A stretch of DNA of 64,000 bases from Caryophanales bacterium UBA1744 (lineage in GTDB: Bacteria; Bacillota_I; Bacilli_A; RFN20; CAG-826), in contig DCHU01000082.1 in NCBI GenBank assembly GCA_002314915.1, positions 1 to 64,000 of the forward strand, read 5' to 3'. Below, one piece after another: positions 1 to 7,568 of the stretch; position 1 is the stretch's first letter; the number at the start of each line of letters is the position of its first letter. A program made the translations under genes and the position numbers. A model generated the notes under the pieces. That model was given only the letters and a program-made list of their open reading frames with translations, was not told the origin of the DNA and made no database searches.

Positions 1-110
1 ACGAGTCTGTAGGAATTGAATACGTACGTTCAATAAACGTGTTGTTGAGTTAAAAGATATTGATAATAAACCCATATCGCCATGACTCATAACAAGCGTG
101 GTTAGGCAAG

Positions 111-138
111 AAAAAGACCACCGCTTCTGCGATGGCCT
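111..138 (-). terminator. Rho-independent terminator of the rpsF-ssb-rpsR operon
   Basis: Read on the minus strand, an 8-bp stem (GCCATCGC paired with GCGGTGGT, loop AGAA) is followed by a run of T. It lies about 80 nt past the rpsR stop. Positions 1-110 hold nothing I can recognise. Confidence 0.75.
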
Positions 139-218
139 AGTTCATGTTTTTTGCATCTGTGAGAGAAGAGCGAATTGTCCTTTTGGGGGAAATCGCGATC
201 GTCCCGCTACACAAGAGT

Positions 219-449
219 TTATCTCTGTCCTGATTCTGGGAGTAATCCCATGATGCGAGCGTTCTTGATAGCCTTAGCTAATTCTCTCTGATACTTAGCT
301 GAAGTACCTGTTGCGCTACGTGGGCTGATCTTTCCGTCTGGATTGATGAATCTCTGTAAGAGTTCGACGTCCTTGTAGTCGATGTACTTAACTTTGTTCT
401 TTGTGAAGTAGCAGACTTTCTTGCGCTGTCTCATTTTCTTAAAAGCCAT
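219..449 (-). CDS. rpsR: 30S ribosomal protein S18
   Basis: The 76-residue product has the usual S18 length and pattern: a basic N-terminus ([15 protein letters not shown]), then [14 protein letters not shown] and a C-terminal half with the S18 core [28 protein letters not shown] motif. It binds 16S rRNA next to S6 in the 30S platform. It is the last gene of the classical rpsF-ssb-rpsR operon, 21 nt after ssb, and has its own AAAGGA ribosome site. A hairpin with a T tail follows at 111-138. Confidence 0.97.
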   Translation of the reverse strand: MAFKKMRQRKKVCYFTKNKVKYIDYKDVELLQRFINPDGKISPRSATGTSAKYQRELAKAIKNARIMGLLPESGQR

Positions 450-470
450 AACTTTAAATCCTTTCTGTTT

Positions 471-920
471 TTAGAATGGAAGATCGTCGTCAACTACGTC
501 GATTGAATCGAGATTGCCTGAGCTTGGCTGAACCTGACTTGCTGGAACGCGTGATGTTGGAGCGTCTGGAGTATATCCTGAAGCTGTTGCACCGTTAGCG
601 CCTTTTGGGTCAAGGAGCTCGAAGTTGTCGGCTGTGATTTCTGTTGCAGTGACGTTCACACCTGCTTTGTTAACATAGGTTCTCTGTGTTAAGCGACCTT
701 CGATAAGGACTAATGATCCTTTTCTTGTGAACTTAGCGAAGTTCTCTGCGCGAACTCCCCACATGGAGCAGTTCATGAAGAGTGTTACTTCTTCACCGTT
801 AGGTCCCTTGCGGGAGTCGTTGCAAGCAATTCTGAAGGAAGCGACTGCCTGTCCGCTAGCGGTTCTTCTAATTTCTGGGTCTGCACAAAGGCGGCCTTGC
901 ATGATTACTTTATTAAGCAT
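471..920 (-). CDS. ssb: Single-stranded DNA-binding protein
   Basis: This 149-residue protein has an N-terminal OB-fold (about residues 1-105, opening MLNKVIMQGRLCADPEIR) and a flexible Gly/Ser/Pro/Thr-rich linker. It ends in the acidic tip DDDLPF, which in SSBs recruits replication and repair partners. It coats single-stranded DNA during replication and repair. A strong AAGGAGG site precedes the ATG. Its place between rpsF and rpsR is the conserved Firmicutes arrangement, so it is co-transcribed with ribosomal genes. Confidence 0.97.
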   Translation of the reverse strand: MLNKVIMQGRLCADPEIRRTASGQAVASFRIACNDSRKGPNGEEVTLFMNCSMWGVRAENFAKFTRKGSLVLIEGRLTQRTYVNKAGVNVTATEITADNFELLDPKGANGATASGYTPDAPTSRVPASQVQPSSGNLDSIDVVDDDLPF

Positions 921-949
921 TGGTGATCCTCCTTAATAGTGTCGTCTAA

Positions 950-1237
950 TTAGTCCTGGTCAACTGTGATAAGGAAACGGATAACTGAGTTATCTAACTT
1001 AGCTAAACGAGTGAACTCATCTAAGCAAGCCTTCTCTGCTGTAACTTTGATAACAACATAGAAACCTTTCTTCTGCTTCTTCATCTCGTAAGCGAAGTCT
1101 TTGACGCCCCACTGATTCACGTTGGTAACCTTGGCACCATTGGACTCAAGGATTCCGTGGAGTTTGGCGATCTCAGCCTCACGAGCAGCATCATCTAATG
1201 TAGCTGTGAGGATGTACATGATCTCATACTTCTTCAT
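950..1237 (-). CDS. rpsF: 30S ribosomal protein S6
   Basis: The chosen start gives 95 residues beginning MKKYEIMYIL, as in other S6 proteins. It has AGGAGG (1248-1253) at a proper distance. A longer open frame to 1390 exists but covers the promoter and leader, so it is rejected. S6 pairs with S18 on 16S rRNA. It is the first gene of the operon with ssb and rpsR; the promoter is at 1332-1360 and the leader may be structured. Confidence 0.96.
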   Translation of the reverse strand: MKKYEIMYILTATLDDAAREAEIAKLHGILESNGAKVTNVNQWGVKDFAYEMKKQKKGFYVVIKVTAEKACLDEFTRLAKLDNSVIRFLITVDQD

Positions 1238-1325
1238 TTGAATAGCACCTCCTAATTTGGTCTCAGGGCTGTCTCTAGGGACAACCATAAGAGTGTGTTT
1301 TGACTCTATTTCCTTCGATAGAGTG
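1238..1325 (-). promoter_or_regulatory. Structured 5' leader of rpsF (possible S6:S18 autoregulatory element)
   Basis: The transcribed leader holds two stems: ACTCTAT/ATAGAGT around a loop containing CGAAGGA, and GGUUGUC/GACAGCC directly before the Shine-Dalgarno sequence. In many bacteria the S6:S18 complex represses its own operon by binding a leader stem that resembles 16S rRNA. I cannot confirm the consensus bulge, so this is a candidate element. Confidence 0.45.
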
Positions 1326-1331
1326 CGCATA

Positions 1332-1360
1332 ATTATATTATGGGATTTTCTCCAGTACAA
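1332..1360 (-). promoter_or_regulatory. Promoter of the rpsF-ssb-rpsR operon
   Basis: On the minus strand TTGTAC (1355-1360) is separated by exactly 17 nt from TATAAT (1332-1337), a housekeeping-type promoter. The predicted start leaves a leader of about 88 nt. Confidence 0.8.
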
Positions 1361-1440
1361 GGATTTTAGAGTTGGATTCCTGAGTCTCAAATAGACTTAT
1401 TTGTTTTTGTGAAGTTATGGCCTTCACTAATATATAGAGC

Positions 1441-1461
1441 GAAAAGTGGGATTTTTTCCCA
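1441..1461 (-). terminator. Terminator after the Fic gene
   Basis: On the minus strand, TGGGA and TCCCA arms around an A-rich loop are followed by CTTTT. It lies about 65 nt beyond the fic stop, and T runs also surround it. Confidence 0.55.
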
Positions 1462-1526
1462 AAAACTTTAAGCAAACATTCTTTTTATCTAAAGATAAAG
1501 AAAAGTCGGTTTAATTTCGTTTTTTG

Positions 1527-2627
1527 TTATTTCAAGAGTTTAAGAATCTCTGCCTCATTATCCTTTGTGAAGTCGCTCAAGTAATAAGATCTGATTCTTT
1601 CGTTCACCAATTCCGGCATAACAAATCCGTTTTTTACCAAATTCGAAAGCCTGTTGATCACGGTTCTGTTCGTTACCTTTAACGCTTTGCTTACCTCGAT
1701 TGGGGTGAATGTATTTTTGTGTCCTTTTATGAGACGGATGAGTAACGCTTTTTCCTTTTGATTGAGATGAGATAAGCCGTTATGAACACTGTCCAACTTA
1801 GTTGATTTCTGGAGTTCTGAAACCTTTGTTGAGTAAAGTAACACCATTCTTAGAAAGTAATTAATCCAGATTTCGGAATGAGGAGGATTATCTCTTCCGG
1901 AGTAGTAGAGAGCCGGCAACCCCATTTGAATCGAGTTGTAATAATCATCTATATCATATGCGAAATATTCCTCAAGCGAACCAATGCCGTTAAACCCATA
2001 CCCGAACAAATCCAATATGTAGCCAGACAATAATCTTGCTGTCCTGCCGTTTCCGTCCTCAAAAGGGTGGATAGTAACCAACTGATAATGCACGATAGCG
2101 GATACAATTAAAGGATGGTCGTCCGTTGTGTTTACATATTCTACGAGTTCATTTAAAAGGGGAAGAACATCGCTGTGTTCAGGGGGTATATAATCCGGGT
2201 TCCCCGTTTCGTTGTCATAAACCGCAAACAGAACACCGGGCGGCATTGGTCCTCTGAGACCTATTTTCTCTTTTGATGCGCCTTTTACAACAAGCTTTTG
2301 AGTGTCGAGAATCAATGATAAGGAAAATGGTGTTTTTTCACCTAGTTTCTTCTCTAAAAATGAGAGGGCTAGGTAATAATTTCTTATCTCTTGTTCAGGC
2401 TTAAGAAGATGTCTATTGGATTCTCCATCGATTACATCATATGCCTGTTTTTCACTTAAAGGGTTTCCTTCAATTTTATTGGAGGAAAATGAGCTCTTTT
2501 TCTTTGAGTTCTTTCTTAATTTGCTCTGTATTGTTCTTGGTAAAGGGAATTGAGAAACAACAAATCTATTACACTCAATTTGAGTGATGTAATTCAGTAT
2601 GGTATTAGTTAAAACAATCTTGATCAT
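1527..2627 (-). CDS. Fic-domain protein, class II (predicted AMPylase)
   Basis: The 366-residue protein carries the full catalytic motif HPFEDGNGRTAR at residues 187-198. The flap region lies just ahead (GVLFAVYDNETGNPDYIPP). A class II inhibitory motif, SNKIEG with Glu53, lies upstream, so activity is expected to be held off until that helix moves. The C-terminus (about 285-350) is a winged-helix DNA-binding domain, as in common chromosomal Fic proteins. Family members mostly transfer AMP to target proteins; the target here is unknown. It stands alone between lysS and rpsF with its own terminator. The start has only a weak AGGAAA site, so a few N-terminal residues are uncertain. Confidence 0.9.
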   Translation of the reverse strand: MIKIVLTNTILNYITQIECNRFVVSQFPLPRTIQSKLRKNSKKKSSFSSNKIEGNPLSEKQAYDVIDGESNRHLLKPEQEIRNYYLALSFLEKKLGEKTPFSLSLILDTQKLVVKGASKEKIGLRGPMPPGVLFAVYDNETGNPDYIPPEHSDVLPLLNELVEYVNTTDDHPLIVSAIVHYQLVTIHPFEDGNGRTARLLSGYILDLFGYGFNGIGSLEEYFAYDIDDYYNSIQMGLPALYYSGRDNPPHSEIWINYFLRMVLLYSTKVSELQKSTKLDSVHNGLSHLNQKEKALLIRLIKGHKNTFTPIEVSKALKVTNRTVINRLSNLVKNGFVMPELVNERIRSYYLSDFTKDNEAEILKLLK

Positions 2628-2725
2628 AAACTGTGTTTCCTATACGCAATATTATAGTTTATGGTTGTCAAAATTTCATTAAGTTTTCACTATTTTTTCA
2701 CTATTTTTTAGTGTTAACAAAAGAA

Positions 2726-2752
2726 ATAAGGTGCCGTAACAGCACCTTATTT
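2726..2752 (-). terminator. Terminator after lysS
   Basis: A perfect stem (AAGGTGC/GCACCTT, allowing the extra flanking pairs) is followed on the minus strand by a T-rich run. It lies about 10 nt after the lysS stop. The hairpin also has a T-rich tail on the plus strand. Confidence 0.75.
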
Positions 2753-2762
2753 TCATTTTTGT

Positions 2763-4250
2763 TTATTTATCGTCTTTAAGTGTTGGGAAGAGGAGAACTT
2801 CTCTGATTGTGTCCTGCTCTGTCATCAACATAACGAATCTGTCGATTCCGACGCCGATACCGCCTGCTGGAGGCATTCCGTAGAGGAGAGCGTCCAAGAA
2901 TGTCATATCCATATCATTGGCCTCGTCATCGCCTCTTTCACGAGCGGCAAGCTGAGCCTCGAATCTCTCTAACTGATCGAATGGGTTGTTGAGTTCGCTA
3001 TAAGCGTTTCCGAATTCGCATCCCGCGATGAATAACTCGAATCTGTCGACGAATCTTGGATCTTCGGTCTTCTTTGTTAATGGGGAGACTTCGATTGGGT
3101 ATGTGTGGATGAATGTAGGCTGAACGAGAGTTGGTTCTACGAACTCATCGAAGAATGCCTGCATGATGTAGCCTGTTGAGTTCCATGACTTCTGGAGAGG
3201 AACATTGTGCTCTTTTGCAAGCTTAACAGCCTCTTCGAATGGGATTTCCTGAGTGAAGTCGACACCGCAAGCGTTCTTGACTGCCTCTGCCATTGAGATT
3301 GATGCGAATGGCTTGGAGACATCGATGTCCTGGCCATGCCAATGGAACACTTCTTTGCCCATGACGTTCTTTGCGACTGTGTGGAATAAGCCTTCGACCC
3401 ACTCCATCATGCTTCTTAAGTCGCCGTATGCCTGGTAAAGCTCGATTGTTGTGAACTCTGGGTTGTGTCTGTTGTCCATGCCTTCATTTCTGAAGATACG
3501 GCCGATTTCATAAACTCTATCGATACCGCCAACCATGCACTTCTTGAGGTTCAACTCTGTTGCGATACGGAGGTAGAAATCCTTATCGAGTGCGTTGTGG
3601 TGAGTGATGAATGGACGAGCTGCTGCACCGCCTAAGATTGGTGAGAGGATTGATGTCTCAACCTCAACGAATCCAAGGTCATCGCAGTACTTCTGGATAG
3701 CTCTGATGATTGCTGGTCTTGCTAAAGCAATTCTTCTTGATTCATCGTTGACCATGAGGTCGAGATATCTCTTTCTTGATCTGTCCTCTAAATCTGTGAA
3801 TCCGTGGAATTTTTCTGGTAATGGCTTTAAGCATTTTGTGATGTGTGTGAACTTAGCGCATTTGATTGTTAATTCGCCTGTTCTTGATTTCATCATTGTG
3901 CCTTCGATACCGACGATATCGCCTGTATCTGCGAGCTTAAAGATGGCATAGTTGTCGTCTCCAACAACGTTCTTGCCGATCCAAATCTGGATTGTTCCGT
4001 ATTCGTCTTTGACTGTGAAGAATGCGGCTTTACCCATGCTTCTGATGATCATGATACGGCCAGCGATGTTGCATGCAATTGGCTCTGCTGCTAACTCTTC
4101 TTCTGTCTTTTCGCCGTATTTAGCGCGTAAATCTCTGATTTGGTCTTTCCATTCATAGCGGCTGCCGAATGGGTCGACACCTAATTCTGCATATTTGGCA
4201 AGCTTATCTCTTCTAGCCTGCTCTTGATCGTTTAATCTGACTTCTTCCAT
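2763..4250 (-). CDS. lysS: Lysine--tRNA ligase (class II)
   Basis: The 495-residue protein is the normal length for bacterial LysRS. It has an N-terminal OB anticodon-binding domain (about 50-160), then the class II catalytic core with motif 2 (YEIGRIFRNEGMDNRHNPEFTTIE) and motif 3 near the end (GIGVGIDRFVML). It charges tRNA-Lys in the cytoplasm. The start chosen, MEEVRLNDQEQ, has GAGGTAA before it; the longer frame to 4304 runs into the promoter. It is a single-gene unit with its own promoter (4276-4304) and terminator. Confidence 0.97.
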   Translation of the reverse strand: MEEVRLNDQEQARRDKLAKYAELGVDPFGSRYEWKDQIRDLRAKYGEKTEEELAAEPIACNIAGRIMIIRSMGKAAFFTVKDEYGTIQIWIGKNVVGDDNYAIFKLADTGDIVGIEGTMMKSRTGELTIKCAKFTHITKCLKPLPEKFHGFTDLEDRSRKRYLDLMVNDESRRIALARPAIIRAIQKYCDDLGFVEVETSILSPILGGAAARPFITHHNALDKDFYLRIATELNLKKCMVGGIDRVYEIGRIFRNEGMDNRHNPEFTTIELYQAYGDLRSMMEWVEGLFHTVAKNVMGKEVFHWHGQDIDVSKPFASISMAEAVKNACGVDFTQEIPFEEAVKLAKEHNVPLQKSWNSTGYIMQAFFDEFVEPTLVQPTFIHTYPIEVSPLTKKTEDPRFVDRFELFIAGCEFGNAYSELNNPFDQLERFEAQLAARERGDDEANDMDMTFLDALLYGMPPAGGIGVGIDRFVMLMTEQDTIREVLLFPTLKDDK

Positions 4251-4275
4251 AGTAATTACCTCGAGTCGCGTGGAT

Positions 4276-4304
4276 ATATTAATACAAAAGTGTATTAAGC
4301 ACAA
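4276..4304 (-). promoter_or_regulatory. lysS promoter with an internal palindrome
   Basis: Minus-strand TTGTGC (4299-4304), a 17-nt spacer and TAATAT (4276-4281) form a promoter. The spacer is almost filled by a perfect inverted repeat, TAATACA-N4-TGTATTA (4280-4297), which looks like a repressor operator. Confidence 0.6.
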
Positions 4305-4344
4305 ACAAACATTGTTGAACGGTAAAAAATATCGATGAAATCTA

Positions 4345-4371
4345 AAGAAAAAGTAGGCCTTTTGACCTACT
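4345..4371 (-). terminator. Terminator of the glycosyltransferase gene
   Basis: GTAGGTC-AAAA-GGCCTAC followed by TTTTTC on the minus strand. The stem includes the TAG stop codon of the gene at 4367-5557. Confidence 0.7.
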
Positions 4372-5557
4372 GTTTAGATTCCTCTTCTAGAACTGTGTTC
4401 ATGAAGTTTTCGTTGTTGTCGTAATGGAAATAAGAGGCAGTTTCTTTGAACATCTTTTCCATAGCGTCCATCGCCAAATCAAAATCGAATCTCTTAGAGA
4501 ATCCCAAATATTTCTTTGAGTTCTCGGCCTTCTCTTTTGGATGCTCAATCCAGTAATCGATCTTCTTGGCGAGATCTCTTGGATTCTTACATTTGAAAAG
4601 GTTGTTTGGTTCAAGAGCAAAGTATCTGATGGCGGCTTGTTTTGAGTCGCTGAGAACCGGAGTTAATCCACAGGCAATGGCCTCTAAAGCGGATATCGCT
4701 TCAAGATCGATGACCGAGCTATGAACATACAAATCACTGTAGTTAATGATATTTATCATTTCCTCATGTGTATGGAATCCGATATTAACAGGATTTGCTA
4801 AACCTTTGCACATCTCTCTAACTTGTTTTTCAAGTGGGCCGGTTCCACATAGGATTAGTTGAATCTTGTCGGCGTATTTTGACCTCTTGATGCCTTTTAT
4901 GAGGGTTTTGTGGTCTTTTTCCGGTCCGAGTCTCGCGCTGTAGAGGATAACGATTTTTTCTTTGTATTCTTCTGGTCTATTCGCCTTCTGTTTATGGAAG
5001 TCTGAACGGACTCCATTTGATATAACATAGCCGTTTGTTCTAACCCCAACTCTACCTTCGAAATCATCGCGGACGAATTGGGTTGGGTAGTGAATTGCGT
5101 CCACTTTTGAGAATAATCTCAAATAGATTGCTTTATAAATCGCTTTATTAGCCAATTCAACATTTTGGAGTTTAACGTGGGATGTGAAGTTTTCTGCTTG
5201 GCTATGCAACGATGCGGTGACTGGTATTCCCATTTCATGGGCCATCTTAACCGCTGCTGCAGATGCAGAGCCGCAGAAGTTGCAATGCACAACATCCGCT
5301 CCCTGTATGGCGTTTCTCAGGATGTCTTCATCTTTTTTAGCCAAGATGACTCCGTTATTGGTTACATAACTTTCGAATGGTCCGAAATGTATTCTTGGGA
5401 GTATGTAATAGCCTGGTTGGCCTTCTTTATCTTCGTCTGGGCAGACAATTCTCGCCGTGTGTCCTTTTGCCTCCATCGCTCGAATTACGTTCATGGTGGC
5501 AATTGTGGTGCCGTTGTTTTCCTTGCCAAGGACATCGCATATAAATGTAATAATCAT
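4367..5557 (-). CDS. Glycosyltransferase family 4 (GT-B) protein
   Basis: The start MIITFICDVLGKENNG follows AAGGAGG at good spacing and gives 396 residues. The fold is GT-B: an N-terminal half with GTTIATMNVIRAMEAKGH, and a C-terminal nucleotide-sugar half with YSARLGPEKDHKTLI, LILCGTGP and the EAISALEAIACG motif that holds the donor sugar. Such enzymes in Gram-positive bacteria often glycosylate diacylglycerol for glycolipids and lipoteichoic acid anchors. The exact substrate cannot be read from sequence. It has its own promoter (an extended -10, TGCTATACT, upstream) and terminator. Confidence 0.85.
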   Translation of the reverse strand: MIITFICDVLGKENNGTTIATMNVIRAMEAKGHTARIVCPDEDKEGQPGYYILPRIHFGPFESYVTNNGVILAKKDEDILRNAIQGADVVHCNFCGSASAAAVKMAHEMGIPVTASLHSQAENFTSHVKLQNVELANKAIYKAIYLRLFSKVDAIHYPTQFVRDDFEGRVGVRTNGYVISNGVRSDFHKQKANRPEEYKEKIVILYSARLGPEKDHKTLIKGIKRSKYADKIQLILCGTGPLEKQVREMCKGLANPVNIGFHTHEEMINIINYSDLYVHSSVIDLEAISALEAIACGLTPVLSDSKQAAIRYFALEPNNLFKCKNPRDLAKKIDYWIEHPKEKAENSKKYLGFSKRFDFDLAMDAMEKMFKETASYFHYDNNENFMNTVLEEESKQ

Positions 5558-5622
5558 AATCAAGCCTCCTTGAGGTCCGATAAGTATAGCACCGCAAAAA
5601 TAAAGCGGTTCTCTTTTTCGAA

Positions 5623-5653
5623 ACAAAAACCAGCAATTGAACACTGCTGGTTT
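5623..5653 (-). terminator. Terminator of the heterodimeric ABC exporter operon
   Basis: CCAGCA and TGCTGG arms followed by TTTTTGTTT on the minus strand, just after the stop at 5661. Confidence 0.75.
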
Positions 5654-5660
5654 GATGTGC

Positions 5661-7568
5661 TTATTTCTTCATCGCGTTGCCGGTGTAGAGCTGATAATAC
5701 TTTCCACCCATTGCGATTAATTGGTCGTGAGAGCCTCTTTCGATAATTGATCCTTGGTCTAAGACCATGATGACATCTGAGTTCTTGACCGTTGATAGTC
5801 TATGAGCTATAACGAAGACGGTTCTGCCTTTCATGATCGCGTCCATGCCCTTCTGCACCATCTCTTCCGTACGGGAGTCGATTGATGAGGTTGCTTCATC
5901 AAGAATCATCGCAGGAGGATTTGAGATTGCCGCTCTAGCGATAGCGATTAACTGTCTCTGTCCTTGTGATAAGTTGCCACCAGCTTTCTCAAGCATCGTG
6001 TCATATCCATTTGGAAGATTTGAGATGAATGTGTGGGCGTTTGCAAGTTTTGCAGCCTCAATCACCTCTTCGTCTGTTGCGTCTAGTTTACCGAATTTGA
6101 TGTTATCTTTTACTGTTCCAGTAAATAATTCGGTATCCTGGAGAACCATGCCAAGTGATCTTCTGAGGTCAGCTTTCTTAATCTTGTTGATGTTGATTTC
6201 ATCATATCTGACCTTTCCATCCGCGATGTCATAGAAACGGTTGATGAGGTTTGTGATGGTTGTTTTACCTGCGCCTGTAGGTCCGACGAACGCGACTTTC
6301 TGGCCAGGTTCTGCGTAGAGGGTGACGTTGTGGAGAACAATCTTCTCTGGGACATATCCGAAGTCAACATCATCGAATGTGACGCGACCTCTTAACCAAG
6401 TGTATGTGACTTCTCCGGTTTCATGAGGATGTTTCCAAGCCCATTTGCCGGTTCTCTCACTGACTTCGACTGGGTTGCCGTTCTCATCTTCTTTAGCGTT
6501 AACTAAAGTTACGTATCCATCATCCACTTCAGATGGGGTATCGATCATCTCAAATATACGTGTAGCTCCTGCTACAGCCATGACAATGAGGTTAATCTGC
6601 TGAGAAAGCACTCCAATTGGCTGCGTGAAGGACTTTGAGTACATCAAGAAGGAAACTACGGTACCGACAGAGAACATCGCCTCAAATGAGCCCAAATTGT
6701 CTTTATAGACAAGAAGGACTGATGCGATGATGCCGAGGATGATGTATTGGAGGGTTCCTGCCTGGTTGATGACTGGCATCAAGACATTTGAGTATCTGTT
6801 TGCTTTTGTAGACTCTTCGCAGAGTTTGTCATTCAAGACGTTGAATCCTGCGATAGCCTCTTCTTCGTGGTTGAAGACTTTGACGACCTTTTGGCCATTG
6901 ATCATCTCTTCGACATAACCGTTGGTCTTTCCTAAGGAAATCTGCTGTTTGACGAAGTATTTACCAGAGCTCTTTGTGACTGCTTTAGTGAAGAAGAACA
7001 TTGGGATTGTTAACAAAATAACAATTATTGCGAGCATCCAGTTGGTGATGAACATCATGACGCCAACAACGATGATGCTGAAGGTGGCGCTGACGAGCAT
7101 TGGCCAAGCTCTAGACATAGCCTCGCGAAGTGTATCGACGTCGTTTGTGTAGACAGACATGATATCTCCACGTGTTCTTGTGTCGAAATAAGATAGAGGT
7201 AAGGTCTGCATGTGCTCAAAAAGCTCATCCCTGATCTTCTTTTGTGTTCCCTGTGCAACTTTGGACATGAGGAAGTTATAAAAGTAGATCGATACGATAC
7301 CGCAGAGATATATTCCCGCCATGATTCCGAGATACATAGCAAGTCTAGACAATATGTCTGGATCTGAGATGTTTGCGAGGATGTCATCGACGAATATCGT
7401 TCCGATGAACATGCTGTTCGCTGCATTTGAAATACAGGAAACTATGACGCAGAAAAGGGAGAGGAAGAATGGGACAGGGAAGTATTTGACTTCGTAACCG
7501 AGGATTCTCTTTATGGCTGATTTCATCTGTCCTTTGTCAGCCATGATTGGGCGTTTAGTTTGCGACAT
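5661..7568 (-). CDS. ABC exporter half-transporter, consensus-Glu subunit
   Basis: The protein is 635 residues from MSQTKRPIMADKGQ, chosen because AGGAGG sits 8 nt upstream; a GTG 9 nt earlier is less likely. It has six membrane segments (about 30-325) and a C-terminal ATPase domain with Walker A GPTGAGKT, signature LSQGQ, Walker B ending in the catalytic Glu (MILDEAT) and H-loop IAHR. The signature is off-consensus (LSQGQ). A roughly 30-residue insertion precedes the ATPase domain. It overlaps its partner (7555-9363) by 14 nt. Together they resemble BmrCD/LmrCD-type heterodimers that export drugs or lipids. Confidence 0.9.
   Translation of the reverse strand: MSQTKRPIMADKGQMKSAIKRILGYEVKYFPVPFFLSLFCVIVSCISNAANSMFIGTIFVDDILANISDPDILSRLAMYLGIMAGIYLCGIVSIYFYNFLMSKVAQGTQKKIRDELFEHMQTLPLSYFDTRTRGDIMSVYTNDVDTLREAMSRAWPMLVSATFSIIVVGVMMFITNWMLAIIVILLTIPMFFFTKAVTKSSGKYFVKQQISLGKTNGYVEEMINGQKVVKVFNHEEEAIAGFNVLNDKLCEESTKANRYSNVLMPVINQAGTLQYIILGIIASVLLVYKDNLGSFEAMFSVGTVVSFLMYSKSFTQPIGVLSQQINLIVMAVAGATRIFEMIDTPSEVDDGYVTLVNAKEDENGNPVEVSERTGKWAWKHPHETGEVTYTWLRGRVTFDDVDFGYVPEKIVLHNVTLYAEPGQKVAFVGPTGAGKTTITNLINRFYDIADGKVRYDEININKIKKADLRRSLGMVLQDTELFTGTVKDNIKFGKLDATDEEVIEAAKLANAHTFISNLPNGYDTMLEKAGGNLSQGQRQLIAIARAAISNPPAMILDEATSSIDSRTEEMVQKGMDAIMKGRTVFVIAHRLSTVKNSDVIMVLDQGSIIERGSHDQLIAMGGKYYQLYTGNAMKK

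Noticed and set aside
1238..1390. N-terminal extension of S6
   Set aside because: It covers the promoter and leader, and homologous S6 starts at MKKYEI with a good ribosome site.
4251..4366. T-box riboswitch upstream of lysS
   Set aside because: The leader is too short and lacks the T-box sequence and specifier stem.
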